Positions 27,612-36,889 of a stretch of DNA of 64,000 nt are shown here, piece after piece. The stretch is taken from assembly GCF_014297595.2 (NCBI RefSeq), contig NZ_CP060414.2, forward strand, positions 2,232,001 through 2,296,000, in the 5' to 3' direction. Under the pieces are notes generated by a model that saw nothing but the letters and a program-made list of their open reading frames with translations, made no database searches and had not been told where the DNA came from. A program made the translations under genes and the position numbers. This stretch comes from Neisseria musculi (lineage in GTDB: Bacteria; Pseudomonadota; Gammaproteobacteria; Burkholderiales; Neisseriaceae). Every line of letters starts with the position of its first letter. Position 1 is the stretch's first letter.

Positions 27612-27680
27612 CAGCAACTTTTCATAACTGTTTATCCTTTCGGAAAACACTTCGGCCCTTGTTTACAAGGGCGTTTTTTT
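27612..27680 (+). ncRNA. Candidate small regulatory RNA
   Basis: About 69 nt between a good sigma-70 promoter and a strong intrinsic terminator: GCCCTTG/CAAGGGC stem (27655-27672) then seven T. A first hairpin TGTTT-TCC/GGA-AAACA carries the loop TTTC, giving an exposed TCCTTTC that is complementary to Shine-Dalgarno sequences such as GAAAGGA. No open frame fits. It lies between an IS copy and the 3' end of mutS, on the opposite strand to mutS. The architecture is that of an Hfq-type trans-acting sRNA, but no known Neisseria sRNA was recognised. Confidence 0.55.
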
Positions 27681-27744
27681 GCCTGCCGTTTTCAGACGGC
27701 CTTTGCTCGCAAAAATTTTAGATTTTTTTGCCAACCATTGCGGC

Positions 27745-30339
27745 CTAACCGGCTACTTCTTTCAAACGGTAGAGCATTTCCAGGGCTTCGCGCGGCGACA
27801 GTTCGTCCGGGCGGATGGCGGCCAGCATATCCAGCGCGGGGTTGGCGGGCAGGCTGTTTTCAAAATTGCGGCAGTCTGAAAAATTTTCCGTGCTGTTAAA
27901 GCCACCGCCATCGTTTTCAGACGGCATCATATTGAAAATATCCATCTGCGGGCGGTCGGCGGCGGCCTGTGCTTCGAGTTGGTTTAGGTGCCTGCGGGCG
28001 GATTTGAGCGCGCGCGCGGGCAGGCCGGCGAGTTTGGCCACGGCAATGCCGTAGCTTTTGCTGGCGGGGCCGGGCTCGATATGGTGCAGAAACACGATGT
28101 CCTGCCCCTGCTCGAGCGCCGAAAGGTGCATATTGACGGCACCGGCGTGCGCTTCGGGCAGGCGGGTCAGCTCGAAATAGTGGGTGGCAAACAGGCTGAA
28201 CGATTGGTTTTTCTGCAACAGGTGTTCGGCAACGGCCTGCGCCAGTGCGAGACCGTCAAAAGTGGAAGTGCCGCGGCCGACTTCGTCCACCAGCACCAGC
28301 GACTGTTCGGTGGCGTGGTGCAGGATGTAGGCGGTTTCGCTCATTTCCACCATAAAGGTGGAGCGGTTGCCGGCCAGATCGTCGCTGGCACCGATGCGGG
28401 TGAAAATCTGGTCGATGGGGCCGGTTTTGGCGGCATCTGCCGGCACGAAGGCACCGGTGTGCGCCAACAACACGATTAACGCCACTTGGCGCATATAGGT
28501 GGATTTGCCGCCCATATTGGGGCCGGTGAGCAGCATCAGGCGGTGTTTGTGGTCGAGACCGGTGTGGTTGGCGGTAAAGTGGCGTACCTGCCGCTCGACC
28601 ACAGGGTGGCGGCCGTTGTTGATTTCAATCAGCGGATAATCGGCAAACTCGGGGCAAACGTAGCCGCGTTCTTCGGCTTGGCGGGCAAAAGTGGAGAGAA
28701 CGTCTAGCGAAGCGGCGGCTTTGGCGGCTTTCTGCAATTGCGGCAAGGCCGTCTGAAGCTCTTTGAGCAGGGTGTCGTAGAGTTGTTTTTCAAGCGCGAG
28801 CGCCTGTTCTTGCGCGCTTAATACTTTGTCTTCAAAGGTTTTTAATTCGGGGGTGATGAAGCGTTCGGCGTTTTTCAGGGTTTGGCGGCGCTGGTAGTCG
28901 GCGGGCGCCTGTTCGGCCTGCACTTTGGATAATTCGATATAAAAGCCGTGCACGCGGTTGAATTCCACTTTTAAGGTAGACAGGCCGGTGCGTTCGCGTT
29001 CGCGCGCTTCGAGGGCGAGCAGAAATTCATCGCCGTGGTTTTGAATATGGCGTAATTCATCTAATTCGGGGTGGAAGCCGTGGTTGATCACGCCGCCGTC
29101 TTTCAGCCACACGGCAGGCTCGGGCAGGATGGCGGCCTGCAGCTTTTCAGCCACCGGCAGGGTTTCGGGGAACACATTTTGCAGGGTTTGCAGCAAGGCG
29201 CTGCCGCCGGCGGGCACCGGCATTTCGGCCAGCACAAAAAGGCTGTCGCGCAGGGCGGCCAAATCGCGCGGGCGGGCGCTGCCCACGGCGATACGGGCGG
29301 CGATGCGTTCGATGTCGGCCACGTTTTTCAGACGGCCCTGCACATCGGCATGGTGGTTTTGCAGTTCCATCACTGCCTGCTGACGCGCCTGAATGTGGCT
29401 GCGGTTGCGCAGCGGATGGTGCAGCCACAGCTCAAGCAGGCGGCTGCCCATATGGGTGGCGCATTCATCAAGCACCGAAAACAGCGTGGGCGATTTTTTG
29501 CCGGTGAGTGTTTGGGTGATTTCAAGATTGCGGCGGGTGGCTGCATCCATGCCGATATATTGGCTTTCGGTTTCGAGCGAAAGGCCGTCTAAATGCTGCG
29601 GCAGGCTGTTTTGGGTGAGACGGATATAGTTGAGCAGCGCGCCGGCTGCGCCAACGGCTTCCGCGTGCTCTTCGATATCAAGGCCGAACCCGCGCAGATC
29701 TTGGCTGCCGAAATAATCGGCGAGCAGCTTGGCAGCAGTGTCGGCGGCAAACTGCCAGTGGTTGAGCCGCGTGATGTTGGCCGCCCGGATATCGGGCACG
29801 TTTCTGCCATCGGGCAGCAATATTTCCGCTGGCTGCAAACGCGCCAACTCATCGGCCAGCTTTTGCGCGCCGGTGAGCTTGGCTTTGAATTCGCCGCTTT
29901 GCAGCGAAGCCCAGGCCAGCCCGATGTGTTTTTTTCCGGCACACACGGCAACAATGCGGTTGGTTTCTTTGTCTTCCAAAAAAGCAGAATCGGTGAGCGT
30001 GCCGGGGGTAACGATGCGCACCACTTTGCGCTCCACCGGCCCTTTGCCCGCGCCCACTTCGCCCACCTGCTCGCAAACCGCCACGCTTTTGCCCATTTTC
30101 ACCAGCCGCGCCAGATACTGCTCGGCGGCGTGAAACGGCACACCCGCCATTTTAATCGGCTCGCCGTTCATCTGGCCGCGGGTGGTGAGGGTGATATCGA
30201 GCAGTTTTGCCGCCTCTACCGCATCATCAAGAAACAGCTCGTAAAAATCGCCCATGCGGTAAAACACCAGTTTGTCGGCATGGCCGGCTTTGATGTCGAG
30301 ATATTGCTGCATCATCGGGGAAACGGCGGGTTTGGTCAT
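27745..30339 (-). CDS. mutS: DNA mismatch repair protein MutS
   Basis: 864 residues, the normal length. Recognises mismatches and, with MutL, starts repair. The mismatch-reading F-x-E motif is F32-E34 in MGDFYELF. The ABC-type ATPase has Walker [10 protein letters not shown] (606-614) and STFMVEMSE, then [15 protein letters not shown] (Walker B) and FATHYFELT. The last ~60 residues contain the tetramerisation helix region ending [18 protein letters not shown]. No lesion is seen, so the strain is not an obvious mutator. A DUS pair lies upstream at 30340-30450. Confidence 0.97.
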   Translation of the reverse strand: MTKPAVSPMMQQYLDIKAGHADKLVFYRMGDFYELFLDDAVEAAKLLDITLTTRGQMNGEPIKMAGVPFHAAEQYLARLVKMGKSVAVCEQVGEVGAGKGPVERKVVRIVTPGTLTDSAFLEDKETNRIVAVCAGKKHIGLAWASLQSGEFKAKLTGAQKLADELARLQPAEILLPDGRNVPDIRAANITRLNHWQFAADTAAKLLADYFGSQDLRGFGLDIEEHAEAVGAAGALLNYIRLTQNSLPQHLDGLSLETESQYIGMDAATRRNLEITQTLTGKKSPTLFSVLDECATHMGSRLLELWLHHPLRNRSHIQARQQAVMELQNHHADVQGRLKNVADIERIAARIAVGSARPRDLAALRDSLFVLAEMPVPAGGSALLQTLQNVFPETLPVAEKLQAAILPEPAVWLKDGGVINHGFHPELDELRHIQNHGDEFLLALEARERERTGLSTLKVEFNRVHGFYIELSKVQAEQAPADYQRRQTLKNAERFITPELKTFEDKVLSAQEQALALEKQLYDTLLKELQTALPQLQKAAKAAASLDVLSTFARQAEERGYVCPEFADYPLIEINNGRHPVVERQVRHFTANHTGLDHKHRLMLLTGPNMGGKSTYMRQVALIVLLAHTGAFVPADAAKTGPIDQIFTRIGASDDLAGNRSTFMVEMSETAYILHHATEQSLVLVDEVGRGTSTFDGLALAQAVAEHLLQKNQSFSLFATHYFELTRLPEAHAGAVNMHLSALEQGQDIVFLHHIEPGPASKSYGIAVAKLAGLPARALKSARRHLNQLEAQAAADRPQMDIFNMMPSENDGGGFNSTENFSDCRNFENSLPANPALDMLAAIRPDELSPREALEMLYRLKEVAG

Positions 30340-30512
30340 GTTCAGACGGCCTGTGAGGGTAGAAAAGGAGGGCTATTGTAGCAAAAGAAAGAAAAGCTTA
30401 GGCCGTCTGAAAACATTTCCCCGGAGGGAAACTTTTCAGGCGGCTTTTGGTCTTTATTCGAATTAATAATAATGTTTATCCTCTGAAATTCGACATTTAA
30501 AGGAGAGAAGAA

Positions 30513-31232
30513 ATGAACTTATATAAAAATATCGACAGTTATTCTGGATTTGTCGGTTGGAATACGGCATCCAACATATTCGATACATTCAGCCCAAATG
30601 AATGGCAGCCTGTTTCCACCCCAAAAGCATCGGATTATGTTCCGCTTCCCACACCTGCCGCACCATCAGCAACAGACTATATCCGTACACAGCCATATCC
30701 AGAATCATCCGTTACCAAACTATCAACACTCGATACGCTGCCCGTAATGGAAACTACCCTTGGCGGCGGAAAGCGCTACAGTGTAGAAGAATTACAGCAA
30801 ATTGGCAGCAAATCAAGGGAAGAGATTATCGAATTTTTTAAAAATATTGGTGGAACAGCCACGGAAACTATAGAAGAAGGTAGAGTATTTACATCTTATT
30901 CTAGCCCCTTGCTTCCCGGCAAAAGCATTTCTCTAAATGATAAGGGAGATCTTTTTTGGATAACAAGCTATGCAAAATCTCCCGAAGATATATATATCAT
31001 TGGGAGTAAAACTACCACTCTCACTGACAGCGAAATTGTAGCAATTATAAACGCCCAAAACAATTTGTCCCCTCAGGCCGAAGACTATGTTTCCGTAGAA
31101 ACCGCATTTGCAACAGAGAATAGTAACACTGAAATCCCCACCAATCTCCCAACCGAAACCGCCACAGTATTGCGGCCGGATATTGCCCCTGTTTCACCCA
31201 TTACCCCCAACTACCTACAACCGTGCCTGTAG
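30513..31232 (+). CDS. Protein of unknown function, Pro/Thr-rich ends
   Basis: 239 residues with a strong ribosome site (AAAGGAGAG, 7 bases before ATG). The N-terminus is not a signal peptide. A proline/threonine-rich stretch (30-75) is followed by a compact central region (YSVEELQQIGSKSREEIIEFFKNIGG... to SEIVAIINAQ) and another Pro/Thr-rich tail. No family is recognised. The next gene begins in the overlap in another frame and has a similar low-complexity N-terminus, so the two may once have been a single protein split by a frameshift near the CCCCC at 31204. Confidence 0.6.
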   Translation: MNLYKNIDSYSGFVGWNTASNIFDTFSPNEWQPVSTPKASDYVPLPTPAAPSATDYIRTQPYPESSVTKLSTLDTLPVMETTLGGGKRYSVEELQQIGSKSREEIIEFFKNIGGTATETIEEGRVFTSYSSPLLPGKSISLNDKGDLFWITSYAKSPEDIYIIGSKTTTLTDSEIVAIINAQNNLSPQAEDYVSVETAFATENSNTEIPTNLPTETATVLRPDIAPVSPITPNYLQPCL

Positions 31233-31243
31233 GAAATCCCGTT

Positions 31244-32551
31244 ATGGCAGAAACCCTGTCCGCCACTCCGGCAGAAACTGCAAACACTGCTAACGATACC
31301 TCCGAAATAGCCGCTCAACCACAAAACCCCAACCCGCTCAACCAAAGCATAGGCGCAGCCGGCAATGCCGCTGCCCTTGCCCAATCTGCCGTTGCCAACC
31401 CGCATCAGGCCTTTTTGGCCGAAGCCGAAAAATTCAAAAACAGCGCATCGCTGAAACACGATTTGGCTTCGGGTTTTTCGCAAACCATTATCGAATTTGA
31501 ACAAGGGCATATCTATGACGAGCGCAGAGCCTACTATGCCGGCAACCGCGAAGCCCTGAACGAGGCGGTAGAAAAAAACCGCACCGATGCGGCAGAACTG
31601 ACGCAGAAGCAAGGCGAAGCGGCGGGCAAAGCCTATCTGCTCGGCGGCATTGCCAAAATAACCGGCACCCTGGGCAACTTGGCCGATGCCTACGAATTGG
31701 GCGACCGCATCAGCAAAGCCTCTGAAAACGGCAACTGGGATCCCGTGGCCGCGCAGGTGGCCAAAATTGCCGCATCAGCCGCCGCTGTCAGTGGCAGCGC
31801 CACGCTGGCCGGGGGGCTTGGAGCGGATCTGATGGTATGGGGTGCACCAGTCGGAGCTGTTACTGCAATTACGATTCCAGGCGGAGTTATACTTACATAC
31901 TTTGCTTTGGAAGGTGTTGATGCGTTAGATAAAGCAATCTCCGGTGCCAACCGCTTCGATTTCGGCAACGGCCATGCAGAAAACACCGATTTGGTTGTAT
32001 TCGGCAACCACAGCCACAGCGGCGACACCAAACTTGCCGCCAAAAGCGTAACCCTGATCGGCAGCCACCGTTTTGAAAATCTCGAAATCGACAGTGAAGA
32101 TTTGGCGGTGATCGGCGATATCGATTCAAACGGCAAACTTATCCTTAATGCCGAAAACACCCATATTTCAAACGGCAGGGAAATTACCGCCGATTTTCCG
32201 CAGCAGGTATCTGAACACCCGGCGGGTGAGAACGGGGCGGAAGCAGCGGCAGAAACACCCGTTGAAACCCCTGTTGAAATCCCCGCCGAAACACCCGCCG
32301 AAACACCTGCCCCTGCTGCCGAAGCCGCCGCCCTCCAAATACCCGGTTTGTTGGAAAAGGCCGGTTTCGATTGGGATAGCGCAGAAACCGAGCCGCAAGG
32401 ACAGGACGATCTTAGCAGCCATTATCAGCCCCCAACCGGGCAGCCCGGTTTGAGCTTATCGGAAGAGCCGGTTTTGCCCGAAAACCCGGCATACCCGGAT
32501 ATTCTTCAGCCTGAAATCCAAACCCCAATTCAAGAAAATCCCATCATTTGA
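31244..32551 (+). CDS. Large protein of unknown function with glycine-rich hydrophobic core
   Basis: 435 residues from the ATG at 31244, which has TAGGAAA 8 bases upstream; a GTG at 31223 is an in-frame alternative. Regions: Thr/Ala/Pro-rich lead (1-50), a helical charged segment, a glycine/alanine-rich hydrophobic core (about residues 165-225, GGLGADLMVWGAPVGAVTAI), a beta-rich segment with aspartate/asparagine turns (LVVFGNHSHSGDTKLAAKSV), PETP-type repeats near 340-365, and a Pro-rich tail. No family is recognised. The core and layout recall secreted toxins or bacteriocins, but that is inference only. Confidence 0.55.
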   Translation: MAETLSATPAETANTANDTSEIAAQPQNPNPLNQSIGAAGNAAALAQSAVANPHQAFLAEAEKFKNSASLKHDLASGFSQTIIEFEQGHIYDERRAYYAGNREALNEAVEKNRTDAAELTQKQGEAAGKAYLLGGIAKITGTLGNLADAYELGDRISKASENGNWDPVAAQVAKIAASAAAVSGSATLAGGLGADLMVWGAPVGAVTAITIPGGVILTYFALEGVDALDKAISGANRFDFGNGHAENTDLVVFGNHSHSGDTKLAAKSVTLIGSHRFENLEIDSEDLAVIGDIDSNGKLILNAENTHISNGREITADFPQQVSEHPAGENGAEAAAETPVETPVEIPAETPAETPAPAAEAAALQIPGLLEKAGFDWDSAETEPQGQDDLSSHYQPPTGQPGLSLSEEPVLPENPAYPDILQPEIQTPIQENPII

Positions 32552-32561
32552 TTAATCAAAC

Positions 32562-32590
32562 AGGCCGTCTGAAAAACGTTCAGACGGCCT
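32562..32590. terminator. Inverted DUS pair
   Basis: Facing DUS copies 10 bp after the large unknown gene and 14 bp before the next start. Confidence 0.75.
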
Positions 32591-32603
32591 TTGGAGCTTT
32601 GTT

Positions 32604-33128
32604 ATGGACAGGAAACAAATCGAAAATTATGTTTTTATTTCACTGTTTGTTATTCCGGTTCTAATCTTTATCTCTACCCCCGCCCACCCGGGAAGCGATA
32701 CAGCTTACCGACTGGATGGTTTTATCGACCGCTATCTGCTCGGCAACGGCTGGTACAGCCCTTCCAATTATCCCTTTGCCGCCAAAGTAACCAACAGCTT
32801 TTCCGTTGTTTTAGCTGTAGTTACGGGCTTTTTTATGGGCATCTGGCGCAGAAACGACATCATTACCCCACTACCTAAAAATAGCGGGTGGAGTTTAGGG
32901 TGGAGTTTATTGTTAATTTTAGGTTTGGGAACATATGCTGGTTTAATAAGTTTTTATCCTCAGGAATTCAGTATTTTCAGCGGTAGAAGAAGTTTTATGT
33001 TTACCGAATCTTTCCATAACAACCCCGTTTTTTTTATAGGGCTGATGGCTGCAAAAACAGTCTGTATTTATCTGCCGTTTAGAATGGTTGCTTTTGCTAT
33101 CTATTTTTTTAGGGGAAAAGCCAATTGA
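32604..33128 (+). CDS. Four-helix membrane protein of unknown function
   Basis: 174 residues with four hydrophobic helices (about 8-26, 64-84, 98-117, 143-165), so an inner-membrane protein. TTTGGAG precedes the ATG by 7 bases. No family is recognised. It follows the two unknown genes on the same strand but is separated by an inverted DUS terminator. If the neighbour is a bacteriocin-like toxin this could be its immunity protein; the sequence alone does not show that. Confidence 0.6.
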   Translation: MDRKQIENYVFISLFVIPVLIFISTPAHPGSDTAYRLDGFIDRYLLGNGWYSPSNYPFAAKVTNSFSVVLAVVTGFFMGIWRRNDIITPLPKNSGWSLGWSLLLILGLGTYAGLISFYPQEFSIFSGRRSFMFTESFHNNPVFFIGLMAAKTVCIYLPFRMVAFAIYFFRGKAN

Positions 33129-33131
33129 GTC

Positions 33132-33161
33132 AGGCCGTCTGAAAAAACGTTCAGACGGCCT
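33132..33161. terminator. Inverted DUS pair between convergent genes
   Basis: Facing DUS copies between the membrane protein gene and the ggt stop at 33188. Usable from both directions. Confidence 0.75.
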
Positions 33162-33187
33162 GCTGCCGCAACCTGCCGGCAGATCAA

Positions 33188-34933
33188 CTAATCCCCCATC
33201 ACCCTACCCTCCCTGCGCGGATCGGCACCGCCTTGCAGGCTGTTGCTGCCGATTACAATGCCTTGCAAGCCTGAGTTCAAATCGCGCACCTGCACTTTGT
33301 AGCCCAATTTCTCCAAATCGGGAGCTTTAGCGGCGGCAGCGCTGTTTTCCTCCAATTCATAGGCGCTGCCGCGGTTGAGCATATTGGGCAGATCGATGGC
33401 GGTTTGGATGTCCATGCCCCAGTCGATATGGGCGGTTAGGGTTTTGGCCACATAACCGATAATGCGGCTGCCGCCGGGCGAGCCTACAGCCATATAGGGC
33501 TTGCCGTTTTTCATCACGATGGTGGGCGCCATCGAAGAGCGCGGGCGTTTGCCGCCGGCCACGCTGTTGGCCACGGTTTTTCCTTCTGCATCAACAGGAT
33601 TAAACGCAAAATCGGTCAGCTCGTTATTGAGCAGGTAACCATTGACCATCAGGGTGGAACCAAAAGCGTTTTCGATGGAAGTGGTCATCGAAACCACATT
33701 GCCGCTTTTATCCACCACCGCGATATGACTGGTGGAAGGCAGCTCCATGCCCTGCCCTTTGCCCTGTGTGCGGGCAAAGCCGCCGGGGCTCACCTGCGGC
33801 AGCGCGCCGTAACTGTTTGCAATCAAAGCAGCGCGCAGTTTCAGATATTCGGGATGCAGCATGGCGCGCACCGGCACCTCGGCAAAAGCGGGGTCGGCCA
33901 CATAATAATCGCGGTCGGCAAAAGCCAAACGCGAAGCATCGCCCAACACGCGCCAGCTTAAGATACTGCCTGCGCCCATGGCTTTCATATCGAAATGCTG
34001 CATCACGCCGAAAATCTGCGCCAGCGCAATACCGCCGGAGCTGGGCGCGCCCATGCCGCAGATTTCAAACCCTCGGTAGGGTGCGCAAACCGGCTCCCGC
34101 TCGATAACGCGGTAGTTTCTCAAATCGGCCGCCGTGATTCTGCCGGGGTTGCTTTTCGCACCGTTTGCGGCTTTGATGATGTTTTCGGCAGGCTTGCCGC
34201 GGTAAAACGGTGCGCTGCCTTTAGCCGCCAAAAGTTTCACCGAAGCGGCGAATTTCAGGTTTTTCAACACATCGCCCGCCGCGGGCGGTTTGCCTCCGGG
34301 CAGGAAATAGGCTGCGGTTTCAGGATAACGTTGCAAATATTGCTGGTTTTGTTCGATCGATTTCGCCAGGCGCGGCGACACGGCAAAACCCCGTTCGGCC
34401 AATGCTATCGGTTTGGAAAACAAGGTTTTCCACGGCAGTTTGCCGTAGCGTTTGTGCAGCTCTTCCAACAATTTGGGCACGCCGGGCACACCCACCGAAC
34501 GGCCGCCCACCACTGCCTGCATAAATTCTAGCGGTTTACCGTTTTTGTCTAAAAAAAGCTGAGGCGCAGCGGCCTGCGGTGCAGTTTCACGCGCATCGAA
34601 GGTGGTGAGCTTTTTGGCTTGGTTGTCCCAATACACCAAAAACGCGCCGCCCCCCAAACCGGAAGACTGCGGTTCGGTCAAGCTCAGTGTGGTCTGCATG
34701 GCAATCACGGCATCGATGGCACTGCCGCCGCGCTTGAGCACTTCATACCCCGCTTCGGTGGCCGGCGGATTGGCCGATGCTGCCATAAACTCTTTTACTT
34801 CAACCAGTTGCTGTGTCGTTTTGCCCGTGCCCTGTTCGGGCGCACGGCTTTCTGTGTCGGATGCAGGCCGATAAGCATGGGCATTGAGGGAAAACACGGT
34901 CAAGAGGGCGAACAACAATGATTTTAACGGCAT
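33188..34933 (-). CDS. ggt: Gamma-glutamyltranspeptidase (periplasmic)
   Basis: 581 residues with a Sec signal peptide (MPLKSLLFALLTVFSLNAHA). N-terminal nucleophile hydrolase that cleaves itself and hydrolyses or transfers gamma-glutamyl groups from glutathione. The autoprocessing/catalytic threonine is T401 in ELPSTSHIAVVDKSGN. Other family segments: SGLGGGAFLVYWD (91-103), GMGAPSSGGIALAQ, and KRPRSSMAPTIV with the substrate-binding serines. In meningococci GGT is an inner-membrane/periplasmic enzyme used to obtain cysteine. The gene is intact. Confidence 0.95.
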   Translation of the reverse strand: MPLKSLLFALLTVFSLNAHAYRPASDTESRAPEQGTGKTTQQLVEVKEFMAASANPPATEAGYEVLKRGGSAIDAVIAMQTTLSLTEPQSSGLGGGAFLVYWDNQAKKLTTFDARETAPQAAAPQLFLDKNGKPLEFMQAVVGGRSVGVPGVPKLLEELHKRYGKLPWKTLFSKPIALAERGFAVSPRLAKSIEQNQQYLQRYPETAAYFLPGGKPPAAGDVLKNLKFAASVKLLAAKGSAPFYRGKPAENIIKAANGAKSNPGRITAADLRNYRVIEREPVCAPYRGFEICGMGAPSSGGIALAQIFGVMQHFDMKAMGAGSILSWRVLGDASRLAFADRDYYVADPAFAEVPVRAMLHPEYLKLRAALIANSYGALPQVSPGGFARTQGKGQGMELPSTSHIAVVDKSGNVVSMTTSIENAFGSTLMVNGYLLNNELTDFAFNPVDAEGKTVANSVAGGKRPRSSMAPTIVMKNGKPYMAVGSPGGSRIIGYVAKTLTAHIDWGMDIQTAIDLPNMLNRGSAYELEENSAAAAKAPDLEKLGYKVQVRDLNSGLQGIVIGSNSLQGGADPRREGRVMGD

Positions 34934-35036
34934 GGGCTTCTCCTTTCGGTTGGAAATCTTTTTAAAACCATCTCACTATAACCGATTTTTCAGACGGCCT
35001 ACCGATTCAACTGTTTGAAAAAGGCCGTCTGAAAAC

Positions 35037-35235
35037 TGTGTATAACCTGCCTGTTTTCTACAAATTATGAAATACGATAAAAATTATCCACAAATTTCCG
35101 CATGGTCCACCTTAAGTTTTCCAAAAGGTTTTATTGGTTTTACTATTTTGAAATCAAAAGATAAAAACATCTTATCCACAAAAAATCAAACGCTTCAAAA
35201 TCAAAGTCTTTTTACTATTTAATTATTAAATTGCT
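35037..35235. other. AT-rich intergenic region with three DnaA boxes
   Basis: Two perfect TTATCCACA boxes on the + strand (35084-35092 and 35172-35180) and one TTATACACA on the - strand (35037-35045), followed by an AT-only-like stretch TTTACTATTTAATTATTAAA (35212-35231). It sits between the divergent ggt and gnd genes. It could be a DnaA-regulated promoter, a DnaA-binding locus, or part of a replication origin. Confidence 0.55.
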
Positions 35236-35348
35236 ATATGCTTTTCTGCTGCATTGCATCAGTATATAAATCCTGTTTCAAACATTGTTTAAGTGCACTG
35301 AATCGGTTAAAGTAGGCAGCCTGCAATTCACAAACAAAAGGATTCCCG

Positions 35349-36797
35349 ATGAAAAGCGATATCGGTGTAATCGGTTTGGCCGTGATGGGCCAAAACCTGA
35401 TTCTCAATATGAACGACAAAGGCTTTAAAGTTGTTGCATTCAACCGCACCGTTTCCAAAGTCAATGATTTTCTCAACGGCGCAGCCAAAGGCACCAATGT
35501 TATCGGCGCCGATTCACTGCAGGATTTGGTAGGAAAACTCAAAAAACCGCGAAAAATCATGCTGATGGTACGCGCTGGCAGCGTGGTGGACAATTTTATC
35601 GAGCAGCTCGTGCTGCTTTTAGAACCCGGCGATATCATTATTGACGGCGGCAATGCCAATTATCCTGATTCCACCCGCCGCACCAAAACGCTGGCCGAAA
35701 AAGGCATACGCTTCGTGGGCGCGGGCGTTTCCGGTGGCGAGGAAGGCGCACGCAACGGCCCCTCGATTATGCCCGGCGGCAACGAAGAAGCCTGGCCGCA
35801 CGTTAAACCCATTTTGCAGGCGGTTGCAGCCAAAACCCCTCAAGGCGAACCCTGCTGCGAATGGGTGGGCCGCGATGGCGCCGGCCATTTCGTCAAAATG
35901 GTACACAACGGCATCGAATACGGCGATATGCAGCTTATCTGCGAAGCCTACCAGTTTATGAAAGACGGCTTGGGTTTAAACCATCAACAAATGCACGAAA
36001 TTTTCGGCATCTGGAACCGTACCGAGCTGGATTCCTACCTGATTCAGATTACCGCCGACATTCTGGGTTTTAAAGACGAAAACGGCGAACCGCTGGTAGA
36101 GAAGATTCTCGATACCGCCGGCCAGAAAGGCACCGGCAAATGGACCGGCATCAACGCCCTCGATTTGGGCATTCCGCTCACCCTGATTTCTGAAGCCGTG
36201 TTTGCCCGCTGCGTGTCGGCATTTAAAGAACAGCGCAGCGAAGCCGAAAAACTGTTCGGCAAAACCGTTAAAGCGGTCGAAGGCGATAAAGCCCAATGGG
36301 TAGAAGCCTTGCGCGAAGCCCTGTTAGCCTCGAAAATCATCTCTTACGCACAAGGGTTTATGCTGATACGCGAAGCCGGCGAGGTGAACGGATGGGCGCT
36401 CAATTACGGTCAAACCGCCCTGCTGTGGCGCGAAGGCTGCATTATCCGCAGCGCGTTTTTAGGCAATATCCGCGATGCTTATGAAGCCAACCCCGATTTA
36501 GTGTTTCTCGGTTCAGACCCCTATTTCAAACGCATTCTCAAACAATGCCTGCCGGCCTGGCGCAAAGTGGCGGCCAAAGCCATCGAATGCGGTATTCCCA
36601 TGCCGTGTATGACATCGGCGCTGACCTTTCTCGATGCCTATACCAGCGGGCGTTTGCCCGCCAACCTGCTGCAGGCCCAGCGCGACTACTTCGGCGCCCA
36701 CACCTACGAGCGCACCGACAAACCGCGCGGTGAGTTTTTCCATACCAATTGGACAGGCAAAGGCGGCGACATCGCTTCGACCACTTATGATATCTAA
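35349..36797 (+). CDS. gnd: 6-phosphogluconate dehydrogenase, decarboxylating
   Basis: 482 residues. Oxidises 6-phosphogluconate to ribulose 5-phosphate with NADP+, oxidative pentose phosphate pathway. The N-terminal Rossmann domain opens IGVIGLAVMGQNLILNM, then VAFNRT. Substrate region GAGVSGGEEGARNGPSIMPGG (about residues 125-145), HFVKMVHNGIEYGDMQ with the catalytic lysine, and the C-terminal tail FHTNWTG. AAAGGA precedes the ATG by 7 bases. Complete, and followed by a DUS-type hairpin. Confidence 0.97.
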   Translation: MKSDIGVIGLAVMGQNLILNMNDKGFKVVAFNRTVSKVNDFLNGAAKGTNVIGADSLQDLVGKLKKPRKIMLMVRAGSVVDNFIEQLVLLLEPGDIIIDGGNANYPDSTRRTKTLAEKGIRFVGAGVSGGEEGARNGPSIMPGGNEEAWPHVKPILQAVAAKTPQGEPCCEWVGRDGAGHFVKMVHNGIEYGDMQLICEAYQFMKDGLGLNHQQMHEIFGIWNRTELDSYLIQITADILGFKDENGEPLVEKILDTAGQKGTGKWTGINALDLGIPLTLISEAVFARCVSAFKEQRSEAEKLFGKTVKAVEGDKAQWVEALREALLASKIISYAQGFMLIREAGEVNGWALNYGQTALLWREGCIIRSAFLGNIRDAYEANPDLVFLGSDPYFKRILKQCLPAWRKVAAKAIECGIPMPCMTSALTFLDAYTSGRLPANLLQAQRDYFGAHTYERTDKPRGEFFHTNWTGKGGDIASTTYDI

Positions 36798-36823
36798 ACC
36801 GATGTAACAGCCCGTTTCGGCAA

Positions 36824-36855
36824 AAGGCCGTCTAGAAATATTTTCAGACGGCTTT
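36824..36855. terminator. Mutated inverted DUS pair after gnd
   Basis: Left arm GGCCGTCTAGAA carries an extra A inside the DUS and the right arm reads CAGACGGCTT. The stem still forms, so it works as a terminator hairpin but the left copy is no longer a good uptake sequence. Confidence 0.65.
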
Positions 36856-36889
36856 TCTTTTTAAGGGGCTAATGTAGATTAGCAGCCAT

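Noticed and set aside
27745..30339. Long frames on the + strand opposite mutS (for example 262 codons at 29593)
   Set aside because: Antisense shadows of a conserved intact gene; no independent motif.
34934..35348. Firm annotation of this gap as oriC
   Set aside because: Three DnaA boxes are suggestive, but no dnaA gene, skew or depth information is available in the window; kept as a finding only.
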